Below are positions 1 through 8,750 of a stretch of DNA of 64,000 nucleotides, piece by piece. Every line of letters begins with the position of its first letter. Positions within the stretch are counted from its first letter, which is position 1. A program made the translations under genes and the position numbers. Location of the stretch: positions 1,302,001-1,366,000 of the forward strand of contig CAXXSS010000001.1 of the NCBI GenBank assembly GCA_963676865.2, given 5' to 3'. This stretch comes from JAAYUD01 sp963676865 (GTDB taxonomy: Bacteria > Bacteroidota > Bacteroidia > Bacteroidales > Bacteroidaceae). The notes beneath the pieces are model-generated. The model was not told where the DNA came from, searched no databases, and saw only the letters and a program-made list of their open reading frames with translations.

Positions 1-1708
1 TAGAAAGCTGAGGTTCGCTTAAACTACCCTTGTGGTAAGTCAAGGACAAAGAAAACACATCATTAATCCAGTTCTTCGCCGCATAAAGAGTGACGTACGG
101 AGTAACTTTCATGGTTTCGACATCCTTATCAAAGTCTATCAGACGTGGCGAAATTTGCTTGATGGGCAAGGTATCGAGTTGCTTGGCATACTGAGAAGAA
201 GAATTAATATTCTTTGATTTAATAGGAGTATAATCCGGTTTAGATATCTTATCTTTGGGGTAAGAGCCAAATGCTTTTCTAAATTTAATATAGTTATCAG
301 TAAAATACTTATTAGAAACCCGCACAATGTCTGCCTTCGTCAGGCTTGCAATAGAAGATGTCTGAGCAAGATACTCATCCCATGTTCGCCCTTGCGAGAA
401 GACACTAATCATCTCTTCCGCCCGCTTATCGATATTCTCCAAATCGGTTTGTGCCTTTCTGAATGCTTCAAGTTTCAATGCATCAAGTGTTTCTTGTGGA
501 AAATCTCCTTTCTTTAGTCGATTGATTGCTCCCCAACACAAACTCTCAATCCTAGACAATGATCCGAAAGGAATATTGGGGACGAAACCAAAGCCAGCCA
601 TACCGGCGTCGTTCAAAGCAGCTCTCATGGCAATAGCTCCCAACACTTTGTGCTCGTTGGTCAACGAATCCAAAAAGCCCGTTTCATTACTATTTGTCAA
701 CAAGGCAATTGCCAAATTCAAGGCAGGAGTATCTGCATCGCCCTCTACGGGAGCCCTAAACGCAACAATCTCGCCCTTGATTAAAGGAATAGGAACTTTT
801 ATTTTAACTGTTTCGGCACCTTTAAGGGAAGGTAAAGAAGGTACCTGACGATTAGGAGCAACACCTTTCACAATTCGCCCAAAAGTATTTTCGAGTAAAG
901 GGAGTATTGAGTCGGTGTCGAAATCACCACAAAGAATCAATCCCATATTGGTTGCTACATAATACTTCCTAAAGAACGTCTCCATCTCCGACAGGCGTGG
1001 ATTTTTTAGATTCTCTGTGCTACCGATAATAGGATAAGCATAAGGATGATTGCCAAAATATGCTTTTACAACCTTCTGAAAAGAAGGCCATATAAAGTTA
1101 TCGGCATACATATTTTTCTCTTCATACACCGTTTCCAACTCACCTTGAAACAATCTGAAGACAGGATGAATCAACCGTTCGCTATTCAACTCTGCCCACT
1201 GAGCTATGTAGGGGGAAGAAAAAGTATTATAGAAAGCAGTATAGTCGTAAGAAGTTCCAGCATTCAAACCCGAACCGCCATATTTTGAAATAAGCCGGGG
1301 AAACTCATTAGGTATGGCGTAGTCGGCAGCTCGCTGGCTCAGACGATTGATTTCTTTTTGAATGCTACGCCGCCCGGTTTCGTCTTTCGTCTGAGAAAGC
1401 AATTCATACTTGGCAGCGATAGAGTCAAGCCATATTTTCTCGGCTTGATAATTAATGGTTCCAATCTTATCAGTTCCCTTGAACATAATATGTTCGAAGT
1501 AATGAGCAATGCCCGTATCGGGACAATCTTTTGATCCGGCTTTTACAACAACTGCTCCGAATACTTTCGGTTGACTGTGGTCTTCGTTAAGCCACACGGT
1601 CAGACCATTACCAAGTGTCGTTTGAGTAACTTTCAATGCACTAAATGTTTGAGCTTTTGCAAAGAGGCAAACGCTAAGTAAAAATAATAAGCTTCCAACC
1701 TTTTTCAT
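1..1708 (-). CDS. M16 family zinc peptidase (N-terminal part, runs off left edge)
   Basis: The reading frame starts at ATG 1708 and is still open at base 1, so about 569 residues are visible. Residues 1-20 form a Sec signal peptide (MKK start, hydrophobic core, AKAQ cleavage region), which places it in the periplasm or outer envelope. The inverted zinc motif HxxEH is present as HYFEH near residue 71, followed by IMFKGT. A downstream ETVYEE supplies the third zinc ligand region, as in insulinase/pitrilysin-type peptidases. The second M16 domain starts before the window edge; Bacteroidetes homologues of about 940 residues carry two tandem M16 units, so the C-terminal third is probably outside. 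Its own promoter lies directly upstream. Substrate cannot be inferred. Confidence 0.9.
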   Translation of the reverse strand, partial: MKKVGSLLFLLSVCLFAKAQTFSALKVTQTTLGNGLTVWLNEDHSQPKVFGAVVVKAGSKDCPDTGIAHYFEHIMFKGTDKIGTINYQAEKIWLDSIAAKYELLSQTKDETGRRSIQKEINRLSQRAADYAIPNEFPRLISKYGGSGLNAGTSYDYTAFYNTFSSPYIAQWAELNSERLIHPVFRLFQGELETVYEEKNMYADNFIWPSFQKVVKAYFGNHPYAYPIIGSTENLKNPRLSEMETFFRKYYVATNMGLILCGDFDTDSILPLLENTFGRIVKGVAPNRQVPSLPSLKGAETVKIKVPIPLIKGEIVAFRAPVEGDADTPALNLAIALLTNSNETGFLDSLTNEHKVLGAIAMRAALNDAGMAGFGFVPNIPFGSLSRIESLCWGAINRLKKGDFPQETLDALKLEAFRKAQTDLENIDKRAEEMISVFSQGRTWDEYLAQTSSIASLTKADIVRVSNKYFTDNYIKFRKAFGSYPKDKISKPDYTPIKSKNINSSSQYAKQLDTLPIKQISPRLIDFDKDVETMKVTPYVTLYAAKNWINDVFSLSLTYHKGSLSEPQLS

Positions 1709-1735
1709 TTTAAAAACTTTTTACCGATAGAAACA

Positions 1736-1766
1736 CAAAAGTACACAAGTATTCTATTTTTTCAAA
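1736..1766 (-). promoter_or_regulatory. Bacteroidetes-type promoter of the M16 peptidase
   Basis: Read on the minus strand there is TTTG (1763-1766), a 19-base spacer, and TACTTTTG (1736-1743). This is a full match to the Bacteroides -33/-7 consensus TTTG-N19-21-TAnnTTTG. Transcription would begin about 20 bases upstream of the ATG at 1708. Confidence 0.75.
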
Positions 1767-1841
1767 GTTTTCCCGTTAGAATGTTTATTGATTTTACCAA
1801 CTAAACCTACTTCAAGAAGTTTTTTCCATAAAATCGGTTGC

Positions 1842-2060
1842 TTATAATTTGAGTTCGGGATAAGAACTCAGTATATCGTTGCGAACGCGGCGGTCTATTT
1901 CAACAAAATCGTGTTGCCATTTGCGCGCTCTACATTCGTACGTCTCCGCCACAGTGTTGTAACTAAAGTCACAATACTCTGTCATAAAGGATTTTAACCA
2001 CTCCGTGAGACCTTTTATAAGGATGAAATTTGTGAGACATACTGATGAAAGTCGGTTCAT
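1842..2060 (-). CDS. Small hypothetical ORF (72 aa), doubtful
   Basis: A 72-codon minus-strand frame lying alone between the M16 peptidase and comEC. Its C-terminal half (residues 40-72) is charged and could be helical; no signal peptide or membrane segment is evident, and I recognise no family. No convincing promoter is visible immediately upstream. It may be a remnant of a longer gene or a chance ORF in an 850-base low-coding stretch. Confidence 0.2.
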   Translation of the reverse strand: MNRLSSVCLTNFILIKGLTEWLKSFMTEYCDFSYNTVAETYECRARKWQHDFVEIDRRVRNDILSSYPELKL

Positions 2061-2094
2061 ATCAGAACGATTTTATGTTTTGTCCTAAGAAGAA

Positions 2095-2120
2095 TGTCGT
2101 TCCACATATGTGGAACGACA
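2095..2120. repeat. Perfect 26-bp palindrome
   Basis: The sequence TGTCGTTCCACAT is followed at once by its exact reverse complement, giving a 26-bp perfect palindrome centred between 2107 and 2108. Neither side is followed by a T-run, so it does not look like an intrinsic terminator. A dimeric regulator site or a recombination-related site is possible. It sits between the 72-aa ORF and the HU-like remnant. Confidence 0.7.
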
Positions 2121-2177
2121 AAACCTAAATGAGCCAACAGAAATGGCTTAAATATGATAATTATGATTCAATAAGAT

Positions 2178-2441
2178 GTGTACAAAACACCTTCTTTTAG
2201 AGAAGAACCGGACTACTTCCATGCACGGGCGGTAAGCAAAGGAGTCATTACCTACGGCCAATTGAAAAATGAGTTGGAATATACTTCATGGCAATACCGA
2301 GTAATGACTTTATCGGTTGATATACAAAGCGGGCGATCCGTGTTTCATAACACATTCACAATAAGCAGAATAACACCTTTTCGAGGTCCCATAAATAAGT
2401 CAGACCAGTATATGTCACTCATAGTCAGGAAGATAATGTGA
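2178..2441 (+). pseudogene. Remnant of an HU-like DNA-binding protein gene
   Basis: The first 40 or so residues (YFHARAVSKGVITYGQLKNE) resemble the N-terminal half of the roughly 130-residue HU/IHF-like proteins common in Bacteroides, which typically read YHARxVSxGTVxTxxLAxEI. The similarity then fades, and the frame ends at 87 residues. The open frame begins at GTG, with an ATG two bases upstream in another frame, consistent with a one-base loss near the original start. I read this as a decayed gene; an unusual functional short protein is the alternative. The family assignment rests on remembered family pattern only. Confidence 0.4.
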
Positions 2442-2560
2442 CAGAAGCTTTTGTAACAATAAAAAACGGTAGAACTACCATCACCTGAATAATTCGTACT
2501 TGAGTTCGGCAATTAAAGGACAATTACATATTCCTTCGAAGTAAAGCATAAGCCAATCGT

Positions 2561-4654
2561 CTATATAAATACCTTATAACATCCTTCTTCTATTGACACG
2601 AAAGGTATATTAAGGCTATCGCATGATGTTTTATAGCGATCTTTACGCCATTGTGATAACGAACTGTCCAAAACGATTTTCTTTGTATCGAACATAGCGA
2701 GTAATTCTTCGATGTTCCCCTTATATCCTCGACATATATATAGATAGTCAGTCTGAAGTTTATGTTTTGCTTTTTGATAGCGCCATCTGTTGTCATTAAT
2801 AATGCCGATACGCTTACCATGATAAGATATAAAGTTATTGTAAAACGAGAATGGGGGAATTACGATGTTTGTCTTAATTACTTGAGGGGTATATAAGCGC
2901 AGATGATTCCAATGTCGGTTCATTTGTTTTCGCATATCTTCAGTATTGGCTTCTTGGCTGGCGCAAATTATCCACGACTTTTGGTCGCTGCCGATACAAT
3001 GTACTGCCGGACATGATCGGATATTATAGAAAGCGATACTGTCGTGTGGTAGGTCTTTTTGTCTGTAGATGCCATGAATACATATCAACAGCACAATGCT
3101 GATAAGGGACGTGATAGCATATTTTGCCCGATGTGTGTGTAGGAAGCAAAGGATAAGTCCTAGGGTAATATAAAAGATAACAACTTCTGTGGCATATATC
3201 CATATTCCGTCAATAGCCGCACAGGGTAGCTTTTCTATCCATATCAGGGCTTTGTTCATGGTTTGGGTGAGCCCTTCAACAATAGATGCGAAAAGGGGAT
3301 AAAACATTTTAAACGGACTTGACAGAATCAGTATAATAGAGGAATACATAATAAGCGATGACAGCGGAATGACAACAAAGCCAGATAGAATGAAGTAGAC
3401 TGAAAACCTGGAGAAATAATAAAGGATGAGTGGAATAGTACCTAACTGCGCAGCAATCGAGACACTGGCCAGTTGCCATGTTTTTTTCCCTATTTTAGTG
3501 GTGGGATGTATTGCCCTTTCAATATAAGGTTCAAAAAGGAGTAAGGAGGCTACGGCACAAAATGATAGTTGGAAGCTCACGTCGAATAGCCATTCCGGTG
3601 AAACCAGTATCATAAAAAAGGCAGCTGCAGACAGAGTATTGAGTGAATACGTATCGCGTTTTATCGCTTTAGCCAAGGCAAAGAGGGAGAACATGATGAC
3701 AGAGCGTATGACTGAGGACGATAATCCAGTGAAAAAAGCAAAAGCCCATAACGATGAAATAATAATTGCACCACGTACTAAATTCATTGTTTGCGAATTC
3801 CCCAATCGTTTTAATAATAGAATGAGTAGCGCATAAAGGAATCCAATATGTAGCCCTGAGAGAGAAAGCACATGGCTGGCGCCCGTAATGGAATAGGTCT
3901 CTTTAATCTCTTCGCTCAGATCGTCTTCGTATCCTACAGTTAAAGCAGATACAACGCTTTCGGTATCTTTCTGCCAACCCAATGAATGGTAGAACCGAAG
4001 AATTTGTTCTCTACATCTTAAAGCTGCGCCAGCAAAAGAGTTGTCTTCTTTGTGTCCGATAATTTGCCAGCGCCCCTCTCGTACGAAACTACTACCTCCT
4101 ATTCCTCGACGGTGCAGATAACGTGCGTAGTCGAACGAATCTGGATTGCCACGATCTACAGGTTGGGAAAGTCGGGTTGAAATGAGAAGGATATCTCCCT
4201 TTTGCAGTGCCTTTACCGCTTGTCCTATTGGAAAAAACAAGATGACTTTCGCACTGAAAGGTTTAATCCCGCTTTTTGAGGAGCGTTTTGTAATATCTGC
4301 CGTAAATTGATAACTTCGCCTCTTTTGTATAGGGAAACTAGTAAGTCTTGCTTGATAGATACTCTCATCTGGGGGGAAGGTTGTATTGACAGTTTGCAGG
4401 TATTGGGTGCATAATTGCATACCAAGGTAGAACAACTCAAATGCAATAAGTACTCCAAATAACCAACGGAAGTAATATCGTTTGGATAAATAGCTGCCGA
4501 TCGATAGAAAGAGGAAAATGATACAAACAATATTTGTTAGGGGCAGAATGCTTTCTCCTTGCCGGAAAAAGAGCAAGTCTCCGTACCATACACCTATTGC
4601 CAAGGCAGGAAAAAGGCGCAAAAAAGGATATTTATGAAGTGCTTCGAACTCCAA
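2561..4654 (-). CDS. comEC: ComEC/Rec2-type membrane channel protein
   Basis: A 697-residue polytopic membrane protein. ComEC forms the inner-membrane channel for single-stranded DNA uptake in competent bacteria; in Bacteroidales its role is unproven. The N-terminus (about 1-60) has two or three membrane helices, followed by a soluble DUF4131/OB-like segment (about 85-200). The Competence domain follows, with the signature SHVLSLSGLHIGF near residue 259 and many helices to about residue 510. The last 180 residues are soluble but lack the HxHxDH motif of the metallo-beta-lactamase domain found in full-length ComEC. It is the last gene of the tsaC-clcA-fmt-rpe-comEC run, 17 bases after rpe. Confidence 0.9.
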   Translation of the reverse strand: MEFEALHKYPFLRLFPALAIGVWYGDLLFFRQGESILPLTNIVCIIFLFLSIGSYLSKRYYFRWLFGVLIAFELFYLGMQLCTQYLQTVNTTFPPDESIYQARLTSFPIQKRRSYQFTADITKRSSKSGIKPFSAKVILFFPIGQAVKALQKGDILLISTRLSQPVDRGNPDSFDYARYLHRRGIGGSSFVREGRWQIIGHKEDNSFAGAALRCREQILRFYHSLGWQKDTESVVSALTVGYEDDLSEEIKETYSITGASHVLSLSGLHIGFLYALLILLLKRLGNSQTMNLVRGAIIISSLWAFAFFTGLSSSVIRSVIMFSLFALAKAIKRDTYSLNTLSAAAFFMILVSPEWLFDVSFQLSFCAVASLLLFEPYIERAIHPTTKIGKKTWQLASVSIAAQLGTIPLILYYFSRFSVYFILSGFVVIPLSSLIMYSSIILILSSPFKMFYPLFASIVEGLTQTMNKALIWIEKLPCAAIDGIWIYATEVVIFYITLGLILCFLHTHRAKYAITSLISIVLLICIHGIYRQKDLPHDSIAFYNIRSCPAVHCIGSDQKSWIICASQEANTEDMRKQMNRHWNHLRLYTPQVIKTNIVIPPFSFYNNFISYHGKRIGIINDNRWRYQKAKHKLQTDYLYICRGYKGNIEELLAMFDTKKIVLDSSLSQWRKDRYKTSCDSLNIPFVSIEEGCYKVFI

Positions 4655-4671
4655 ATGACGTCACTTCGTTA

Positions 4672-5316
4672 TTATAAAACCTTAAGCTGATGAATATATT
4701 CTGTTGGATCAGGGGCGTTGAAGATTGAATTTCCAGATACTAAAGCATCTGCTCCGGCTTCTTTGAGTAGTGTTCCCGTTTCCAAATTGACTCCTCCATC
4801 TACTTCGATAAGTGCTTTGGAGTCCGTTTCGTTAATGAGCTGTTTTAATTCTATTACTTTCTTAATGGTATGGGGTATGAATTGTTGTCCGCCGAAACCG
4901 GGATTGACGCTCATTAAAAGAACCATGTGGAGGTCTTGTATGATATCTTTCAGCAAAACAATCGGAGTACCCGGATTGAGCGTTACGGCAGGTAGCATTC
5001 CTGCTGCTCTGATTTGTTGGATAGTGCGGTGAATGTGAGTACAAGCTTCGTAGTGGACGTTCATTATCCGAGCATTGGCTTCTTTCAATTCATTGATGAA
5101 TTTTTCGGGCTGTACAATCATTAGATGTACATCAAGCGGTTTCTTATTTACTTTATTAATATATTTCAATATGGGAAACCCGAAAGAAATATTAGGGACA
5201 AACACGCCGTCCATGACATCGATATGCAACCAATCAGATTCACTGTCATTGAGCATTTCAATATCTCTGTTTAGGTTACCGAAGTCGGCAGCCAGTAGTG
5301 ATGGTGATAGTATCAT
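4672..5316 (-). CDS. rpe: Ribulose-phosphate 3-epimerase
   Basis: 214 residues, the usual family length. It interconverts ribulose 5-phosphate and xylulose 5-phosphate in the non-oxidative pentose phosphate pathway. It has the (beta/alpha)8 barrel family signatures: SPSLLAADFGNL at the N-terminus, HIDVMDGVFVPN (metal-ligand His and catalytic Asp), DVHLMI, MSVNPGFGGQ, and the second catalytic Asp in ALIEVDGGV, ending with the phosphate loop ALVSGNSIF. It lies between fmt (19 bases upstream) and comEC (17 bases downstream), so it is probably part of the same transcript. Confidence 0.97.
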   Translation of the reverse strand: MILSPSLLAADFGNLNRDIEMLNDSESDWLHIDVMDGVFVPNISFGFPILKYINKVNKKPLDVHLMIVQPEKFINELKEANARIMNVHYEACTHIHRTIQQIRAAGMLPAVTLNPGTPIVLLKDIIQDLHMVLLMSVNPGFGGQQFIPHTIKKVIELKQLINETDSKALIEVDGGVNLETGTLLKEAGADALVSGNSIFNAPDPTEYIHQLKVL

Positions 5317-5335
5317 TTTGAAGGTAATTTATAAG

Positions 5336-6301
5336 TTATTGAAATAAATAGTTCATTATATTATGGCCCCTAAGGAACTCTTCAACCGTCATCTTTTTCT
5401 TTCCGGGTAGTTGTAGCTGTAGGATATCAATATATCCATTGCCGGTAGCTATTCGAAAATAATGTTTCCCGTCTGTTTTTACTGTCCCCGCCCGTTCTGA
5501 TAAGTTCTTTTCGGTCGTTTTTCTACTTTCATATATTTTCAGAATACTTCTTTCTCCGTTGGGAGAAGACAACTCGCTCCAAGCGGCAGGATAAGGAGAG
5601 AGTCCTCTGATAAGGTTATAAATATGCTCCGTTGATTGCGTCCAATCTATCCGACAAGTTTCTTTAAATATTTTGGGTGCCGGGCGCAATTCTCCATCCA
5701 CATTAATCTCTTCCTGTGGTATGGGTTTTATTGTTTTGTTTATGATGTTGTTCACAGTCTCTACAACCAAATCTCCCCCGAGCACCATCAATTTGTCGTG
5801 TATAATACCGACATCGTCCGTCTCTTTAATTGGTATTCTAACCTGCTGTATGATCTGTCCAGTGTCGATTTGTTTATCAAGAAAGAATGTGGTGATTCCT
5901 GTCTCTGTATCTCCATTAATAATGGCCCAGTTGATAGGAGCCGCACCCCTATACTGAGGCAATAACGATGCATGTAGATTAAAAGTCCCGTATTTGGGCA
6001 TATTCCAAACGACTTCGGGAAGCATCCGAAAGGCTACTACTATTTGCAGGTCGGCTTTCCATGCTCGCAGAGCTTCAACAAATGATTCGTCTTTTAACTT
6101 CTCGGGTTGGAGCAGTGATAGATTCTTGCTAAGTGCATACTCTTTAACCGCCGAGTATTGTACATGGTGACCTCTCCCGACAGGCTTGTCGGGGGTGGTA
6201 ATAACTCCAACAACATTGTATCCACCCTCTACTAATCTCTGAAGTGCTTCTACTGCAAATTCAGGAGTTCCCATATAAACGATGCGCAAACTTTTATCCA
6301 T
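5336..6301 (-). CDS. fmt: Methionyl-tRNA formyltransferase
   Basis: 321 residues. Transfers a formyl group from 10-formyl-tetrahydrofolate to Met-tRNAfMet for translation initiation. N-terminal Rossmann-like formyltransferase domain begins with RIVYMGTPEFAV; the folate-binding/catalytic region reads FNLHASLLPQYRGAAPINWAI (Asn and His catalytic residues), followed by the conserved Asp region (IDTGQII). The C-terminal OB-like tRNA-binding domain occupies about 205-315, with RGLSPYPAAW at its beginning. It follows clcA by 15 bases and precedes rpe by 19. Confidence 0.97.
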   Translation of the reverse strand: MDKSLRIVYMGTPEFAVEALQRLVEGGYNVVGVITTPDKPVGRGHHVQYSAVKEYALSKNLSLLQPEKLKDESFVEALRAWKADLQIVVAFRMLPEVVWNMPKYGTFNLHASLLPQYRGAAPINWAIINGDTETGITTFFLDKQIDTGQIIQQVRIPIKETDDVGIIHDKLMVLGGDLVVETVNNIINKTIKPIPQEEINVDGELRPAPKIFKETCRIDWTQSTEHIYNLIRGLSPYPAAWSELSSPNGERSILKIYESRKTTEKNLSERAGTVKTDGKHYFRIATGNGYIDILQLQLPGKKKMTVEEFLRGHNIMNYLFQ

Positions 6302-6316
6302 TGTTCTCTTTTTTTC

Positions 6317-8104
6317 TTATTCGTCAGAAAAGCGTACCAGCATTTGCCTGTATGAATTAAACACTTTCGATTTTGAAATAAAGCCCAAGTACTTACCGTC
6401 TACATCAACAACCGGAAGATTCCAAGCTTTGGTATCATCGAATGTCCGCATCACTTCTTCCATACTCGCTATATCAAGCAGTCTTGCCGGCACAGAATTC
6501 ATAAATTTCTCGACGGTGAAACGGTGATATAATTCTTGCCTGAACATAATATTGCGAATATCATCAAGGTTGACAATACCCAGTAATTTACCATCTCCAT
6601 TGACAACAGGAAAAATATTTCGGCAAGACGATGAAATAGCATGTACCAGTTCACCTAAATCCATTTGGGGACGAACAACGACAAAATCTTTCTCAATAAA
6701 ATTGTCCATTTTGAGCAAGGTTAGTATAGCTTTATCTTTATGATGTGTCAATAGTTCTCCCTTTTTAGCAAGACGCATAGAATAAATACTATTCCGTTCG
6801 AACATAATGATTGTAAGGTATGAACTGACAGAAACGATCATCAAAGGCAAAAACAAGCCATAACCTCCCGTCAGTTCGGCAATAAGGAACACACCGGTCA
6901 ATGGAGCATGCATCACACCACTCATCATTCCCGCCATTCCCATCAATGCAAAGTTTTTCTCGGGAAGGTAAACCGGTATTCCGTATGAATTGCTGGCATA
7001 CGAAAAGATAAATCCGGAAATACACCCCAAATATAATGTAGGAGCAAAAAGTCCACCACAACCTCCTCCTCCATTGGTTGCCACAGAAGCAAAAACTTTC
7101 AGCAACAAAATGAAAGACAAGTAAATCAATATATGGTTTGAACCATAGAATAACGAATGGTCCATTACACTTTTCCAATCATTAATTGTTGTGCCGTTAA
7201 TGAGCAGTTCTATCGTGTCGTAACCTTCTCCATATAATGGGGGAAAGATAAAAATAAGTGCACTTAGTACGACGCCTCCCAGAATGAGCTTTTTGTAAGG
7301 ACGATTCAACTTGCCGAATATATTTTCGAACGAACTCATTGCTCTTGTGAAATAGAGTGAGATAAGTCCACAGAAAACACCTAATAAGATAACGTAAGGA
7401 ATTCTATTCAATATAAAAGGGGTATCCATATTGAATTTAAACATTGCACCTTGTCCTGCTGCAATGAAAGTAACGGTTGCTGCTGTGACCGATGAAATGA
7501 GCAATGGAAGTAGAGACGTCATTGTCAGATCAATCATCAGGACTTCAAGCGTGAAAACCAATCCCGCAATAGGTGCCTTGAATATACCAGAGATCGCTCC
7601 TGCGGCGCCACAGCCTACCAACAACATAAGAGTGTGGTGGTTCATCTTGAATAAGCTGCCTAGATTTGAACCGATAGCAGAACCAGTCAAAACAATAGGC
7701 GACTCGGCTCCGACTGATCCACCAAATCCGATGGTAATAGCACTGGCAATGATACTTGACCATATGTTGTGTCGTTTGATACGCCCTTGACGTCGTGAAA
7801 TGGAATAAAGGATTTTTGTTACTCCATGACTTATATCATCCTTGACAATGTGGCGTACAAACCATCCGGCTAGTATAATACCTACAACCGGATATACTAA
7901 ATAAAGGTAGTTGACATGTGTCAGACTAAAACTATTAGTCAGTAATTTTTGAATAGAATGTATGAAAAATTTAAGTATAAGGGCAGCGAGAGCAGAAAAA
8001 CCTCCCACGAAGAAACTTAATATCAGTATAAATTGTTTCTCTTTAATATGGCTTTCTCGCCATATAATAAATTGTTGAATTAAACTTCTATTCTCTCCTT
8101 GCAT
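6317..8104 (-). CDS. CLC-family chloride channel/antiporter with CBS domains
   Basis: 595 residues. The first roughly 440 form a CLC membrane core; the last 130 form a tandem CBS pair (nucleotide-sensing regulatory module). The external gating glutamate is present in GSVGAESPIVLTG (about residue 133, equivalent to GREGP). At the internal proton-glutamate position the sequence is FTLEV (about 185), i.e. Val where E. coli ClcA has a second Glu in FIIEE. The canonical GSGIP is replaced by a divergent DDISHGV. The second half-repeat carries HAPLTGVFLIAELTGGY. It is in an operon with tsaC (4 bases upstream) and fmt. Anion transport is likely; whether it is proton-coupled cannot be decided here. 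Confidence 0.9.
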   Translation of the reverse strand: MQGENRSLIQQFIIWRESHIKEKQFILILSFFVGGFSALAALILKFFIHSIQKLLTNSFSLTHVNYLYLVYPVVGIILAGWFVRHIVKDDISHGVTKILYSISRRQGRIKRHNIWSSIIASAITIGFGGSVGAESPIVLTGSAIGSNLGSLFKMNHHTLMLLVGCGAAGAISGIFKAPIAGLVFTLEVLMIDLTMTSLLPLLISSVTAATVTFIAAGQGAMFKFNMDTPFILNRIPYVILLGVFCGLISLYFTRAMSSFENIFGKLNRPYKKLILGGVVLSALIFIFPPLYGEGYDTIELLINGTTINDWKSVMDHSLFYGSNHILIYLSFILLLKVFASVATNGGGGCGGLFAPTLYLGCISGFIFSYASNSYGIPVYLPEKNFALMGMAGMMSGVMHAPLTGVFLIAELTGGYGLFLPLMIVSVSSYLTIIMFERNSIYSMRLAKKGELLTHHKDKAILTLLKMDNFIEKDFVVVRPQMDLGELVHAISSSCRNIFPVVNGDGKLLGIVNLDDIRNIMFRQELYHRFTVEKFMNSVPARLLDIASMEEVMRTFDDTKAWNLPVVDVDGKYLGFISKSKVFNSYRQMLVRFSDE

Positions 8105-8108
8105 TACA

Positions 8109-8684
8109 CTATTTCCTTATTATCGTCACTTCTCCTTTGGTGCCTAACTTGACAATACTTGACGGCTTGGCCGGCGTCTTGTTGTCTTGGTGATATTTTA
8201 CAATATAATCCATTTTTGATTTAATCTCCTCGCTAATGTCAGCAAAACATGTCGGTGAAGGTTGCCCACTTACATTTGCACTGGTAGACACAATGGCTTT
8301 TCTAAATTGGCGGCATAGTGCTTGTGAAAACATTTCGTTAGTTACCCGAATGCCTACGCTCCCGTCGGCCGCTATTAAGTTGGGCGCCATGTTGCGAGCT
8401 TTTGAATAGATAATAGTGAGAGGTTTGGTAGCCAAATCTACCAGATCATAAGCTACTTCCGGTAAATCATCTACATAAAAATTTACTTTAGTAAAGGAAT
8501 CGGTTAATACTAACATTGCTTTGCTATCCGACCGTTGTTTGATTTCATAGACCTTGCGTACTGCTTCTTCATTTGTCGCGTCACAACCAATGCCCCAGAT
8601 TGTATCGGTGGGGTATAAAATAATGCCTCCTTGCATCATCACTTTGCAGGCATTTTTGATGTCTTCTATTATTTTTTGATCCAT
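8109..8684 (-). CDS. tsaC: L-threonylcarbamoyladenylate synthase (TsaC/Sua5 family)
   Basis: 191 residues from ATG 8684; an upstream TTG at 8705 would add seven residues but the ATG gives the usual family length. The enzyme makes threonylcarbamoyl-AMP from threonine, bicarbonate and ATP, the first step of t6A modification of ANN-decoding tRNAs. YrdC-fold signatures: YPTDTIWGIGCDA near the N-terminus, KxR contexts KQRSDSK, then VGIRVT and STSANVSGQP. Short TsaC-like form without the Sua5 C-terminal domain. It heads the leftward operon ending with comEC. Confidence 0.93.
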   Translation of the reverse strand: MDQKIIEDIKNACKVMMQGGIILYPTDTIWGIGCDATNEEAVRKVYEIKQRSDSKAMLVLTDSFTKVNFYVDDLPEVAYDLVDLATKPLTIIYSKARNMAPNLIAADGSVGIRVTNEMFSQALCRQFRKAIVSTSANVSGQPSPTCFADISEEIKSKMDYIVKYHQDNKTPAKPSSIVKLGTKGEVTIIRK

Positions 8685-8689
8685 ATTCC

Positions 8690-8719
8690 CTTGTTTTATT
8701 CGCAAAAATAGTACTTTTG
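8690..8719 (+). promoter_or_regulatory. Promoter of the thioesterase gene, back to back with a tsaC promoter
   Basis: On the plus strand CTTG (8690-8693), an 18-base spacer and TACTTTTG (8712-8719) make a near-consensus Bacteroidetes promoter about 32 bases before the ATG at 8751. On the minus strand TATTTTTG (8703-8710) is a -7 element for tsaC, though I see no good -33 box for it. The two -7 boxes together form the inverted repeat CGCAAAA-N7-TTTTGCG. Confidence 0.65.
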
Positions 8720-8750
8720 CGTGAGATTAATAAGAGTTTAAGGAAAAACA

